A stretch of 51,506 bases of DNA. Origin: Elioraea sp. Yellowstone. GTDB taxonomy: Bacteria > Pseudomonadota > Alphaproteobacteria > Acetobacterales > Acetobacteraceae. Both the position numbers and the translations under genes were made by a program. Under the pieces are notes generated by a model. It did not search any database, was not told where the DNA came from, and saw only the letters and a list, made by a program, of their open reading frames with translations. Shown one piece after another: positions 36,671-46,168 of the stretch. Positions within the stretch are counted from its first letter, which is position 1. Every line of letters starts with the position of its first letter. The stretch covers positions 1-51,506 of the forward strand of contig NZ_VIKA01000007.1 of assembly GCF_006704265.1 (NCBI RefSeq), given 5' to 3'.

Positions 36671-36693
36671 ATGCAAATGAGAGTCAATCGCAT
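36671..36693 (-). promoter_or_regulatory. Fur-like box upstream of the TonB receptor gene
   Basis: The plus strand reads ATGCAAATGA-GAG-TCAATCGCAT, an imperfect dyad (8 of 10 positions) close to the classic Fur-box form AAATGAGAATCATTCGCAT. On the minus strand it covers TTGACT, which with a 17-base spacer leads to GATGAA as a weak -10. The arrangement fits iron-dependent repression of the receptor gene. Confidence 0.75.
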
Positions 36694-36862
36694 TATTGCC
36701 CGCCGCGCGGCCAGCCATGCACGCGCGCGCCGGCGGAGGCGAAACGTCCGCCGCCGCCGTGCGGCGTCCGCGCCGCGCGGGGGGTTGCGGCGCTGCGCCG
36801 GGCGTGCCTAGGCTGATGCATCAGGCGTGTCGAAACGGTACAACAACGGAGGGGACGGGGCG

Positions 36863-38494
36863 GTGAAGGTCGGCCAGGCGATCGCCGAGATCATGCGGCG
36901 CGAGGGGATCGAGATCCTCTGCGGCTATCCCGTCAATCACCTGATCGAGTTCGCCGCCGCGATCGACATCCGCCCGATCATGGTGCGCCAGGAGCGGATC
37001 GGCCTGCACATGGCGGATGCGATCTCCAGGCTGTCCTCGGGGCGCAAGCTGGGCGCGTTCTGCATGCAGCACGGGCCGGGGGCCGAGAACGCGTATGGCG
37101 GCGTCGCCCAGTGCTTCGGCGAGTCGGTCCCGGTGCTGGTGCTGCCGATGGGCTATCAGCGGCGGCTGGCGCAGCTCGAGCCGAACTTCAACGCGACCCA
37201 GGCGATGCGCAGCGTGACGAAGTCGGCGGAGGCGATCTGGCTGCCGCAGGAGACGCCGAACGTGCTGCGGCGCGCCTTCACGCGGCTGCGCAACGGCCGC
37301 GGCGGGCCGTGCCTGGTCGAGATCCCGTCCGACATCTTCAACGAGGAGGTCCCGGAGCCGCTCGACTACACGCCGGTCGTGTCCACCCGCTACGGGCCCG
37401 ATCCGGTGGACGTGGAGCGCGCGGCGGCGATGCTGGCCGAGGCGAAGCGGCCGGTGATCTATGCCGGCACGGGCGTGCACTGGGCGCGCGCCTGGCCGCA
37501 GCTCAGGGCGCTCGCCGAGCTGCTCGCCGCCCCGGTGACGACCAGCCTGGGAGGCAAGAGCGCCTTCCCCGAGACCCATCCGCTCTCGGCCGGATCGGGC
37601 GGCGTGGCCACGCCGGCCACCATGCCGCATGTGCTGAAGGCGGCCGACGTGATCCTCGGCGTGGGCTGCAGCTTCACCGAATCGAGCTTCGCGGTGCCGA
37701 TGCCCAAGGGCAAGCGGATCATCCATGCCACGCTCGATCCGAACCACCTCAACAAGGATGTGCCGGTCGCGCTCGGCCTGATCGGCGATGCGGCGCTCAC
37801 GCTCGAGGCGCTGATCGCGGCGCTGAAGGACAGGATCAGGGAGGCCCGGGACGGTGCCGCGGTGGCCGCGGAGATCGCCGCGGTGCGCAGGCCCTGGCTC
37901 GAGAGGTGGTCGGCCAAGCTCGACAGCGACGCGGTGCCGCTCTCGCCCTATCGCGTGATCCGCGACCTGATGCGCACGGTGGACGTCGCGAACACCATCA
38001 TCACCCACGACGCGGGCAGCCCGCGCGACCAGCTCTCGCCGTTCTGGGTCGCGACCGAGCCGCTCTCCTATCTCGGCTGGGGCAAGACGACGCAGCTCGG
38101 CTACGGGCTCGGCCTGGCGATGGGCGCGAAGCTCGCCCGGCCCGACAAGCTCTGCATCAACGTCTGGGGCGACGCCGCGATCGGCTTCACGGGCATGGAC
38201 TTCGAGACCGCGGTCCGCGAGCGGATTCCGATCCTGTCGATCCTGCTCAACAACTTCTCGATGGCGATCGAGCTGAAGATCATGCAGATCTCGACCGAGA
38301 AGTACCGTTCGACCGACATCTCCGGCGACTACGCGGCGATGGCGCGCGCCTTCGGCGGCTACGGCGAGCGGGTGGAGCGGCCCGAGGACATCGTTCCGGC
38401 GATCCGGCGCGGGATCGAGCAGACCCGCAACGGCGTGCCCGCTCTTCTGGAGTTCATCACGGCCAAGGAGACGGAAGTCTCGCGCCCGACCTAG
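36863..38494 (+). CDS. Thiamine pyrophosphate-dependent enzyme (acetolactate synthase-like)
   Basis: A 543-residue enzyme of the ThDP decarboxylase/acetolactate synthase superfamily, acting on a 2-keto acid. The N-terminal PYR domain carries the catalytic glutamate in VRQERIGLHMADA (Glu44) and FCMQHGPGAENAYGGVAQCF. The central domain follows with RPVIYAGTGVHWARA. The C-terminal PP domain carries the cofactor motif NVWGDAAIGFTGMDFETA ending in LLNNFSMAIE. GTG at 36863 is preferred because GGAGGGG lies just before it; GTG 36827 would translate that site as coding. It heads an operon with an ABC importer and a 2-hydroxyacid dehydrogenase. It lacks close resemblance to biosynthetic IlvB; the substrate is unknown. 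Confidence 0.85.
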   Translation: MKVGQAIAEIMRREGIEILCGYPVNHLIEFAAAIDIRPIMVRQERIGLHMADAISRLSSGRKLGAFCMQHGPGAENAYGGVAQCFGESVPVLVLPMGYQRRLAQLEPNFNATQAMRSVTKSAEAIWLPQETPNVLRRAFTRLRNGRGGPCLVEIPSDIFNEEVPEPLDYTPVVSTRYGPDPVDVERAAAMLAEAKRPVIYAGTGVHWARAWPQLRALAELLAAPVTTSLGGKSAFPETHPLSAGSGGVATPATMPHVLKAADVILGVGCSFTESSFAVPMPKGKRIIHATLDPNHLNKDVPVALGLIGDAALTLEALIAALKDRIREARDGAAVAAEIAAVRRPWLERWSAKLDSDAVPLSPYRVIRDLMRTVDVANTIITHDAGSPRDQLSPFWVATEPLSYLGWGKTTQLGYGLGLAMGAKLARPDKLCINVWGDAAIGFTGMDFETAVRERIPILSILLNNFSMAIELKIMQISTEKYRSTDISGDYAAMARAFGGYGERVERPEDIVPAIRRGIEQTRNGVPALLEFITAKETEVSRPT

Positions 38495-38562
38495 CGATGT
38501 TGCATGATGCGGGGGCCGCACGCTGAAGGCCGAAGGCCGCGCGGCCCGGACGGGGAGGAAGA

Positions 38563-39618
<1,056 letters not shown>

Positions 39619-39650
39619 GCAACAGAGCGAACAAGGGAGGAGCAGAGGAC

Positions 39651-40982
39651 ATGGTCCACATCATCACGCGACGCGGCGCGCTGGCCCTGGGGGCCGGCGC
39701 AGCCGCCATGATGGCCCTGCGCGAGGAGGCGGCCGCGCAGCAGATCCCGACCCAGCCGGCCGACCCGCCGCGCCTGCCGATCGAGAGCGGGGCCTCCCTG
39801 CGCGTGATCCGCCCGGCGCGGTTCGTCGCCCCCGACGAGGAGTTCTTCCGCGCCAATACCGAGAAGTTCTCCAAGCAGTTCAACGTGCCGGTGCGCGTCG
39901 ACTTCGTCGGGTGGGAGGACATCCGGCCGCAGACGGCGGTTCTGGCGAACACGGGCACCGGCCCGGACGTGGTGATCGGCTGGTCGGACGATCCGCACAT
40001 CTACGCGGACAAGCTGCACGACCTCTCCGACGTCGCCGAGTATCTCGGCAAGAAATACGGCGGCTGGCAGTTCCTCGCCGAGAAGTACGGCAAGCGCCAT
40101 CGCACCAACAACTGGATCGCGATCCCGCTCGGCGGCTCGACCGGGCCGCTGGTGTACCGGATCTCGGCGGTGAAGGAGGCCGGGTTCGACAAGATCCCCG
40201 AGGACCACGCCGGCTTCCTGCAGCTCTGCAAGCGCATGAAGGAGATCGGCAAGCCGGCGGGCTTCGCGCTCGGCAACGCGGTGGGCGACGGCAACGGCAC
40301 CGCGAACTGGCTCACCTGGTCGTTCAACTCGTTCCTGACCGACGAGGACGGCAAGGTCGCGATCAACCAGCCGGCGACCATCCGGGCGCTCGAGTACCTG
40401 AAGGAGCTCTATCCGACCTTCGTGCCGGGCACGCTCTCCTGGCTCGATCCGACCAACAACCGCGCCTATGCCGCGCAGGAATGCTGGATGACGCCGAACG
40501 GCGTATCGCTCTACTTCGCGCTGAAGAACGATCCGAACACGCGCCACATCGCCGAGGACACCGACCACGCCAACCTGCCGCGCGGGCTCGCGCCCGATGC
40601 GCCGCAGTCGGCCACCATCATCAATGCGATGGTGTTCAAGAGCGTGCGCTACCCGAACGCGGCCAAGGCCTACATCCAGTTCATGATGGAGGCCGAACAG
40701 TACAACCCCTGGCTGACCGCCTGCCTCGGCTACTGGTCGCACCCGCTGAAGGCCTACGACGCGAGCGCGGTCTGGACCAGCGACCCGAAGATCGCGCTCT
40801 ATCGCCGTGGCCTCGATTACCGCTACTGGTCCGGCTACAAGGGGCCGATCACGGCGGCTTCCGGCACCGCCGCCTCCGAGTATGTGCTCGTGCAGATGTA
40901 CGCCTCGGTCGCCGCGGGCCAGGCGACGCCGCAGCAGGCGGTGCAGGAGGCGGAACGGCGCGCGAGGCGCATCTTCCGCTGA
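39651..40982 (+). CDS. ABC transporter extracellular substrate-binding protein
   Basis: A 443-residue family-1 type solute-binding protein. The N-terminus MVHIITRRGALALGAGAAAMMAL has a twin-arginine-like signal followed by an Ala-rich cleavage region. Typical family features are FNVPVRVDFVGWEDIRPQTAVLANTGTGPDVVIGW, a KLHDLSDVAEYLGKKYGG linker, and the YMTPNGVSLYF-like hinge (here CWMTPNGVSLYFAL). It lies between the ATPase and permeases; a strong stem-loop follows its stop. The ligand is probably a sugar or a sugar-derived acid, by family only. Confidence 0.93.
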   Translation: MVHIITRRGALALGAGAAAMMALREEAAAQQIPTQPADPPRLPIESGASLRVIRPARFVAPDEEFFRANTEKFSKQFNVPVRVDFVGWEDIRPQTAVLANTGTGPDVVIGWSDDPHIYADKLHDLSDVAEYLGKKYGGWQFLAEKYGKRHRTNNWIAIPLGGSTGPLVYRISAVKEAGFDKIPEDHAGFLQLCKRMKEIGKPAGFALGNAVGDGNGTANWLTWSFNSFLTDEDGKVAINQPATIRALEYLKELYPTFVPGTLSWLDPTNNRAYAAQECWMTPNGVSLYFALKNDPNTRHIAEDTDHANLPRGLAPDAPQSATIINAMVFKSVRYPNAAKAYIQFMMEAEQYNPWLTACLGYWSHPLKAYDASAVWTSDPKIALYRRGLDYRYWSGYKGPITAASGTAASEYVLVQMYASVAAGQATPQQAVQEAERRARRIFR

Positions 40983-40991
40983 AGCGAGAAG

Positions 40992-41020
40992 GGCGCCGCC
41001 GGCATCGCGCCGGCGGCGCC
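40992..41020 (+). promoter_or_regulatory. Stem-loop between binding-protein and permease genes
   Basis: A perfect 11-bp stem GGCGCCGCCGG/CCGGCGGCGCC with loop CATCGCG lies right after the binding-protein stop and 17 bases before the first permease ATG. There is no U-tract. Such stems between binding-protein and permease genes commonly protect the upstream mRNA or reduce read-through, giving more binding protein than permease. Confidence 0.75.
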
Positions 41021-41037
41021 AGCCGCGCGAGGATACC

Positions 41038-41997
41038 ATGGACGCCACCGCATCGGCGATCGCCTGGACGAGGGAACGGGCCCAGCCCTGGTGGCTCGTC
41101 CGGCTGTTCGACTGGAAGCCGTTCCTGATCTTCGCCTGCATGCTGCCCGCGGTCGGGCTCCTGATGGTGTTCCTGACCTATCCGCTGGGGCTCGGGATCT
41201 GGCTCGCCTTCACGGACGCGACGATCGGCCGCGACGGGCGCTGGGTCGGGCTCGAGAACTTCATCTGGCTGGCCGAGGACCCGATCTTCTGGTCCTCGGT
41301 GTTCTACAGCGTGTTCTACACGGCGGTCGCGACGGTCGGGAAGTTCGGGCTCGGGCTGTGGCTCGCGCTGCTGCTCAACAACCACATTCCGTTCAAGAGC
41401 CTGCTGCGCGCGATCGTGCTCCTGCCCTGGATCGTGCCGACCGTGCTCTCGGCGATCGCGTTCTGGTGGATCTACGACGCGCAGTTCTCGGTGATCTCGT
41501 GGTTCGTGGTGGACGTGCTGGGCTTGCGCGACACCTATTTCGACTTCCTCGGCTCGACCTGGCCGGCGCGCTGGTCGCTGATCGCCGCGAACATCTGGCG
41601 CGGCATCCCGTTCGTCGCGATCACGCTGCTCGCCGGGCTGCAGACCATCTCGCCCTCGCTCTACGAGGCGGCGCTCCTCGACGGCTCGACCGGCTGGCAG
41701 CGCTTCCGCTACATCACCTTCCCGCTCCTGCTGCCGATCCTCGCGATCGTGATGACGTTCTCGATCATCTTCACCTTCACGGACTTCCAGCTCGTCTACG
41801 CGATCACCCGGGGAGGCCCGGTCAACTCGACGCATCTGATGGCGACGCTGGCATTCCAGCGCGGCATCCCGGGCGGCCAGCTCGCCGAGGGAGCGGCGAT
41901 CGCGGTGGCGATGGTTCCGTTCCTGGTGTTCGCGACCCTGTTCAGCTACTTCGCGCTCGCGCGGCGGAAGTGGCAGCAGGGCGAGAGCAACGACTGA
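41038..41997 (+). CDS. Carbohydrate ABC transporter permease (MalF-like)
   Basis: A 319-residue inner membrane permease with six hydrophobic helices, starting LFDWKPFLIFACMLPAVGLLMVFLTYPLG. The cytoplasmic coupling motif YEAALLDGSTGWQRFRYITFPLLLPIL (EAA loop) contacts the ATPase. RGGPVNSTHLM near the end is typical of the MalF/UgpA family. ATG at 41038 follows the stem-loop; the frame is open upstream but overlaps the binding protein gene. It pairs with the next permease. Confidence 0.95.
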   Translation: MDATASAIAWTRERAQPWWLVRLFDWKPFLIFACMLPAVGLLMVFLTYPLGLGIWLAFTDATIGRDGRWVGLENFIWLAEDPIFWSSVFYSVFYTAVATVGKFGLGLWLALLLNNHIPFKSLLRAIVLLPWIVPTVLSAIAFWWIYDAQFSVISWFVVDVLGLRDTYFDFLGSTWPARWSLIAANIWRGIPFVAITLLAGLQTISPSLYEAALLDGSTGWQRFRYITFPLLLPILAIVMTFSIIFTFTDFQLVYAITRGGPVNSTHLMATLAFQRGIPGGQLAEGAAIAVAMVPFLVFATLFSYFALARRKWQQGESND

Positions 41998-42015
41998 ACG
42001 GGCCGGAGGAGGACG

Positions 42016-42915
42016 ATGAGCGACGCCGCCGCCGTGGAAGGCAAGCAGGGCGCCACCGTCGTGCCGGAGATGATGTCGTGGGACACGCGCACCCGCCGCG
42101 TGGTGACGATCTACGTGCCGCTCGCCTGCTTCGTGTTCATCCTTCTGTTCCCGTTCTATTGGATGGCGATCACGGCGTTCAAGCCGAACAACGAGCTCTA
42201 CAACATGCGGGACTACAACCCGCTCTGGATCAGCTCGCCCACGCTCGATCACATCCATCACCTGCTCTTCAACACCGCCTATCCGTCGTGGCTGCTCACG
42301 ACGATGATGATCGCCGTCGCCTCGACCTTCCTGTCGCTGTTCGCGGCCACGCTCGCGGCCTACGCGATCCAGCGGCTGCGCTTCCGCGGCAGCCAGTATG
42401 TCGGGCTCGCGATCTACCTCGCCTATCTCGTGCCGCCCTCGATCCTGTTCATCCCGCTCGCGGCAATGGTGTTCAAGCTCGGCCTGTTCGACAGTCCCTT
42501 CGCGCTGATCCTGACCTATCCGACCTTCCTGATCCCGTTCTGCACCTGGCTGCTGATCGGCTACTTCAAGTCGATCCCCTACGAGCTCGAGGAGTGCGCG
42601 CTGATCGACGGCGCGACCCGGCTGCAGATCCTGACCAAGATCACCCTGCCCCTCGCGACCCCCGGGCTGATCAGCGCCGGCATCTTCTCCTTCACCCTCT
42701 CCTGGAACGAGTTCATCTACGCGCTCGCCTTCATCCAGTCCTCGGAGAAGAAGACCGTTCCGGTCGCGATCCTGACCGAGCTCGTCACCGGCGACGTCTA
42801 CCAGTGGGGGGCGCTGATGGCGGGCAGCCTGCTCGGTTCGCTGCCGGTGGCGATCTTCTACTCGTTCTTCGTCGACTACTACGTCTCCTCGCTGACGGGG
42901 GCGGTGAAGGAATGA
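42016..42915 (+). CDS. Carbohydrate ABC transporter permease (MalG-like)
   Basis: A 299-residue inner membrane permease, second half of the heterodimeric channel. After a polar N-terminus come six helices, beginning VTIYVPLACFVFILLFPFYWMAITAFKPN, with the EAA-type loop LEECALIDGATRLQILTKITLPLATPGL. FSWNEFIYAL-like sequence (SLTLSWNEF region, here TLSWNEFIYALAF) is standard for MalG/UgpE. GGAGGA precedes the ATG, 18 bases after the first permease. The 231 bases after it hold no gene. Confidence 0.95.
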   Translation: MSDAAAVEGKQGATVVPEMMSWDTRTRRVVTIYVPLACFVFILLFPFYWMAITAFKPNNELYNMRDYNPLWISSPTLDHIHHLLFNTAYPSWLLTTMMIAVASTFLSLFAATLAAYAIQRLRFRGSQYVGLAIYLAYLVPPSILFIPLAAMVFKLGLFDSPFALILTYPTFLIPFCTWLLIGYFKSIPYELEECALIDGATRLQILTKITLPLATPGLISAGIFSFTLSWNEFIYALAFIQSSEKKTVPVAILTELVTGDVYQWGALMAGSLLGSLPVAIFYSFFVDYYVSSLTGAVKE

Positions 42916-43146
42916 GGGAGCGGATGCGGATCGCCCGGCCGAGGCGTCGGGCTGCGCATGCGGTGCAGTGCGGTGCCGTGCTCCCCGCGCGCATGACCGA
43001 TCGCCTCTCGCCGGTCCGGCGCGCCGCAGACGAACGCGCCCCGCGATGCGGCGCAGGATCGCGTCCCGACCCTGGCGAGGCCGCCCTCGGCGTCCGCCCG
43101 TTCCGCACCTGACCGTCTGACCATCCGACCATCCAGGAGACCGACC

Positions 43147-44190
43147 TTGGCCAAGTACACCATCCTCACGCCCGCCGGCGCGTCCTTCACCACCGCAGGC
43201 GGCGGTTACGACTACGAGATGGAGGCGCTCGCGGGCATGGACGCCGCGATCGTCGAATGCCCCGCGACCGAGGAGGGGTTCATCGCCGCCGCGCCGGGTG
43301 CCGATGCGGTCTACGCCAAGGGGATGAAGTTCACGAAGCGCATGATCGATGCGCTGACGAAGTGCAGGGCGATCGTGCTCGGCACGGTGGGTGTGGACTA
43401 CGTCGATGTCGATGCCGCGACGGCCAAGGGCATCCCGGTCACGAACTGCCCCGATACCTTCATCGAGGAGGTGGCGGACCATGCGATGATGCTGCTGCTC
43501 GCCGCCCATCGCCGCTGCATCGAGCAGGACCGCATGGTGCGCGAGGGACGCTGGGGCGAAGGCCGTCCGCAGCTCCTGCAGATCCCGCGCCTGATGGGGC
43601 TGACCCTCGGCTTCATCTCCTTCGGCCGGGTCGCGCGCCAGGTGGCCAGGCGCGCGCGCCCCTTTGGCCTGCACATGCTCGCCTACGATCCCTTCGTGCA
43701 GGAGCTCGTGATGTCCGACTACGGGGTCGAGCCCGCCACGCTCGCCGAGGTGCTGCAGCGGTCGGACTTCGTCTCGATGCACGCGCCCGACACGGCGCAT
43801 ACGCGGAAGATGCTGACGGATGCGCATTTCGCGCAGATGAAGAGGACGGCGATCTTCATCAACACAGGCCGCGGCCCGACCGTGGACGAGGCGGCGCTGA
43901 TCCGCGCGCTCGAGACGAAACAGATCGCCGGCGCCGGGCTCGACGTGTTCGAGGTCGAGCCGCCGAGGCCCGACAACCCTCTGCTGAAGATGCCGCACGT
44001 GATCCTCTCGCCGCACAACGCCTCCGCTTCCTCGCGCTTCGATCCGGCGCGCAAGCGCCGCGTCGGCCAGGAGCTCGCGCTCGTGCTCTCGGGGCGCTGG
44101 CCGATGTCCTGCGTCAACCCGACCGTGCTGCCGGGCAGCGGCCTCAAGCGCTGGCAGCCCTATGCGATGGATCGCGGCCCGAACAGCTGA
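43147..44190 (+). CDS. D-2-hydroxyacid dehydrogenase family protein
   Basis: A 347-residue NAD(P)-dependent D-isomer 2-hydroxyacid dehydrogenase. The catalytic set is visible: arginine in INTGRGPTVDE, glutamate in DVFEVEPPRPDNPL and histidine in VILSPHNASASSR. The nucleotide-binding loop reads GFISFGRVAR where family members usually have GxGxxG, so the second and third glycines are Ser and Ala; cofactor binding may be altered. It starts with TTG at 43147 behind CAGGAG. As the last gene of the TPP enzyme-ABC importer group it may reduce or oxidise the keto/hydroxy acid handled by that pathway (inference). Confidence 0.88.
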   Translation: MAKYTILTPAGASFTTAGGGYDYEMEALAGMDAAIVECPATEEGFIAAAPGADAVYAKGMKFTKRMIDALTKCRAIVLGTVGVDYVDVDAATAKGIPVTNCPDTFIEEVADHAMMLLLAAHRRCIEQDRMVREGRWGEGRPQLLQIPRLMGLTLGFISFGRVARQVARRARPFGLHMLAYDPFVQELVMSDYGVEPATLAEVLQRSDFVSMHAPDTAHTRKMLTDAHFAQMKRTAIFINTGRGPTVDEAALIRALETKQIAGAGLDVFEVEPPRPDNPLLKMPHVILSPHNASASSRFDPARKRRVGQELALVLSGRWPMSCVNPTVLPGSGLKRWQPYAMDRGPNS

Positions 44191-44319
44191 TCTCCGCCAG
44201 CCGAGGCCGCGCGCTTCGCCGGGTCGGTCTCGGGCCCGCGCGCCATCCTGGCCGGGCGGCGGCGATCCGCGCTACCGTCGACCTCGTTGAGGAACCGCAC
44301 GCCGGAGGACGGCGTCGCC

Positions 44320-46137
44320 ATGCTCGAGGTTGCCCTTCCTGCGCTCGAGCGCGACGGTCTCGCGCTTGCGCTCATTGCCTGCGCCGATCGGCGGGTGATC
44401 GCCAGCAATGCCGTGCTGTCGCAGCTCTCCGGCCATCCCGCGGCGCTGCTGCGCGAGCGCGGCCTCGGCCTGCTCGTGACGTCGGAGACGGAGCCGGCGA
44501 CGCTCGCCGCGCTCGATCGGGCGATCGCCGCCGGTTCCGAACTCCGCGGCGAGATCTGCTGGGCGCGCGCCGACGGCTCGCGGTTCTGGTTCGGCTTCAC
44601 GGTGATCCCGCTCGGCGCGGTCGCCGACGCCGGCCCGTCCGTCCTGCTGATGGGCCGCGACATCACCGAACGGCGCCGCCGCGCGCGCGAGGAGGCCACC
44701 GTCCAGGCCGTGTTGGCGCTGGTCTTCCGCAGCATCGACGTCGCCGCCGCAGTGATCCTGCCGGACGACCGCATTCTGGCCGCCAATCCGGCCTATGCCG
44801 CGCTTACCGGCTACGGCCAGCGCGACCTGGAGGGGATGTCGGTCGATCGCCTGACCGCGCCGGAGAGCCGCGACGAGGCACGCCGGCTGCGCGCCGCACT
44901 GCGCCGGACGGGCGAGGCCTATCGCATGCCGCTCGCGCTGCGGCGCAAGGACGGCAGCGTGCTGCCGGTGGAACTCCACGCCGTGGCGGTGGAGTACGAG
45001 GGCACCCGGTTCCGTGTCGTTACCCTGCACCGGAAGGATGACCGAGCGGCGGAACCCGAGGCGCGGCGTCAGCTCGTCGTGGGCAAGGTCGGGTTGATCC
45101 GGCTCGACCCGCTGAAGGAGGCCTATGGCGCGCGCTGGCCGCAGGTGGAGGCGCGGCTGATGATGCTCGCCGAACAGGTGCTCAAGCGTCGGCTCGAAAG
45201 CGGCGACGTCTATGCCCGCACGCCCGATGGCGGCTTCGCGGTATGGTTCGCGCGCGGCAACGAGACCGAAAAAGCGGACCGCATCGCCGCCATCACGCGC
45301 GCGATCCGCATCCGTCTGATCGGTGCGCTGGACGAGGGCGTGGCGCCGGAGATCCGGGGCCATGCCGCCTGGGTGCCGGCACAGGACATCGAAGTGCCGC
45401 CCGGACCCGAGACCCTCGCCTCGACCCTGATGGAGCGGCTGGCAGCGCGCCAGACGGCGCTGCGCGCCGAGGTGCTGGCGGGACTGAAGGTCGCGCTCGC
45501 CGCGCCGGCGATGGTGCAGGAGCGGCTGGTGACCCCCGACGGCGCCACCGGGCTGATCTGGACCGCGCTCGCGCCGGAACTCGTGCGGCGGATCGAGGCG
45601 GCGCGTGCGCTGGCCGAGGAGCGCGACGCCGCAGGACTGCCGGACCCCGACCTCGTCCTGCTCGGCGCGGCCGCCGAGCAGGTGCTGACGGCGCTCGCGC
45701 GCGGCGAGCGCCTGCCGTGGGCGGTGCCGGTCTCCTTCGAGACCGTGGCCGTCGCCGGGCGCCGACGCGCCCTGCTTGCCGCCTGCCGCGCCCTGCCGGC
45801 CGGGGCGCGCGAGGGACTGACACCGGTGCTGGACGGGATGCCGCCCGGTGTCAATCCGCAGCGCCTCGTCGAGTTCGGACAGGATCTGGCCCCCCTGTTC
45901 GGGGCGCTCGGGATCGCGACCGCGACGCCCGCCCTGCCGCCGCTGCCGCCGGGGCTCGGCCCTTTTTCACTGCTCGTCTTCGACGGCACGGCGCTGCAGC
46001 CGGTGCCGGAGGCGCGGCTCAGCCGGCTGTTCGGCGAGGCGCGCATGCGCCGCCTGCGCGTGGCGGTGCGCCAAGCTGGGCCGCAGGCGCAGCGTCTCGC
46101 CAGGCTGGGCGCCCAGTTCGTCGGCGTCGCGGCCTGA
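44320..46137 (+). CDS. PAS domain protein with long uncharacterised C-terminal region
   Basis: A 605-residue, apparently soluble sensory protein. The first PAS domain (about residues 10-125) ends in the PAC motif SVLLMGRDITERRRRARE; the second (about 135-245) has ILAANPAYAALTGYGQRDLEGMSV and PLALRRKDGSVLPVELHAVAVE. No histidine kinase, GGDEF, EAL or helix-turn-helix domain is recognisable in the remaining 350 residues. There, VGKVGLIRLDPLKEAYGARWPQVEARLMMLAEQVLKRRL resembles the start of a cyclase-like fold, though degenerate. ATG 44320 with GGAGGA is chosen; TTG 44287 is also possible. Output function unknown. Confidence 0.75.
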   Translation: MLEVALPALERDGLALALIACADRRVIASNAVLSQLSGHPAALLRERGLGLLVTSETEPATLAALDRAIAAGSELRGEICWARADGSRFWFGFTVIPLGAVADAGPSVLLMGRDITERRRRAREEATVQAVLALVFRSIDVAAAVILPDDRILAANPAYAALTGYGQRDLEGMSVDRLTAPESRDEARRLRAALRRTGEAYRMPLALRRKDGSVLPVELHAVAVEYEGTRFRVVTLHRKDDRAAEPEARRQLVVGKVGLIRLDPLKEAYGARWPQVEARLMMLAEQVLKRRLESGDVYARTPDGGFAVWFARGNETEKADRIAAITRAIRIRLIGALDEGVAPEIRGHAAWVPAQDIEVPPGPETLASTLMERLAARQTALRAEVLAGLKVALAAPAMVQERLVTPDGATGLIWTALAPELVRRIEAARALAEERDAAGLPDPDLVLLGAAAEQVLTALARGERLPWAVPVSFETVAVAGRRRALLAACRALPAGAREGLTPVLDGMPPGVNPQRLVEFGQDLAPLFGALGIATATPALPPLPPGLGPFSLLVFDGTALQPVPEARLSRLFGEARMRRLRVAVRQAGPQAQRLARLGAQFVGVAA

Positions 46138-46168
46138 CCACGCAGCCCGGACGCACTATCTTGGGCAC

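Larger units (their letters stand above)
36527..36862. other. Divergent control region between receptor and TPP enzyme genes
   Basis: These 336 bases hold the Fur-like box and leader element of the receptor gene (36625-36693). Toward the right is a GC-rich stretch before the TPP enzyme, with its ribosome-binding site GGAGGGG near 36848. No open frame with coding character is seen. Confidence 0.7.
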
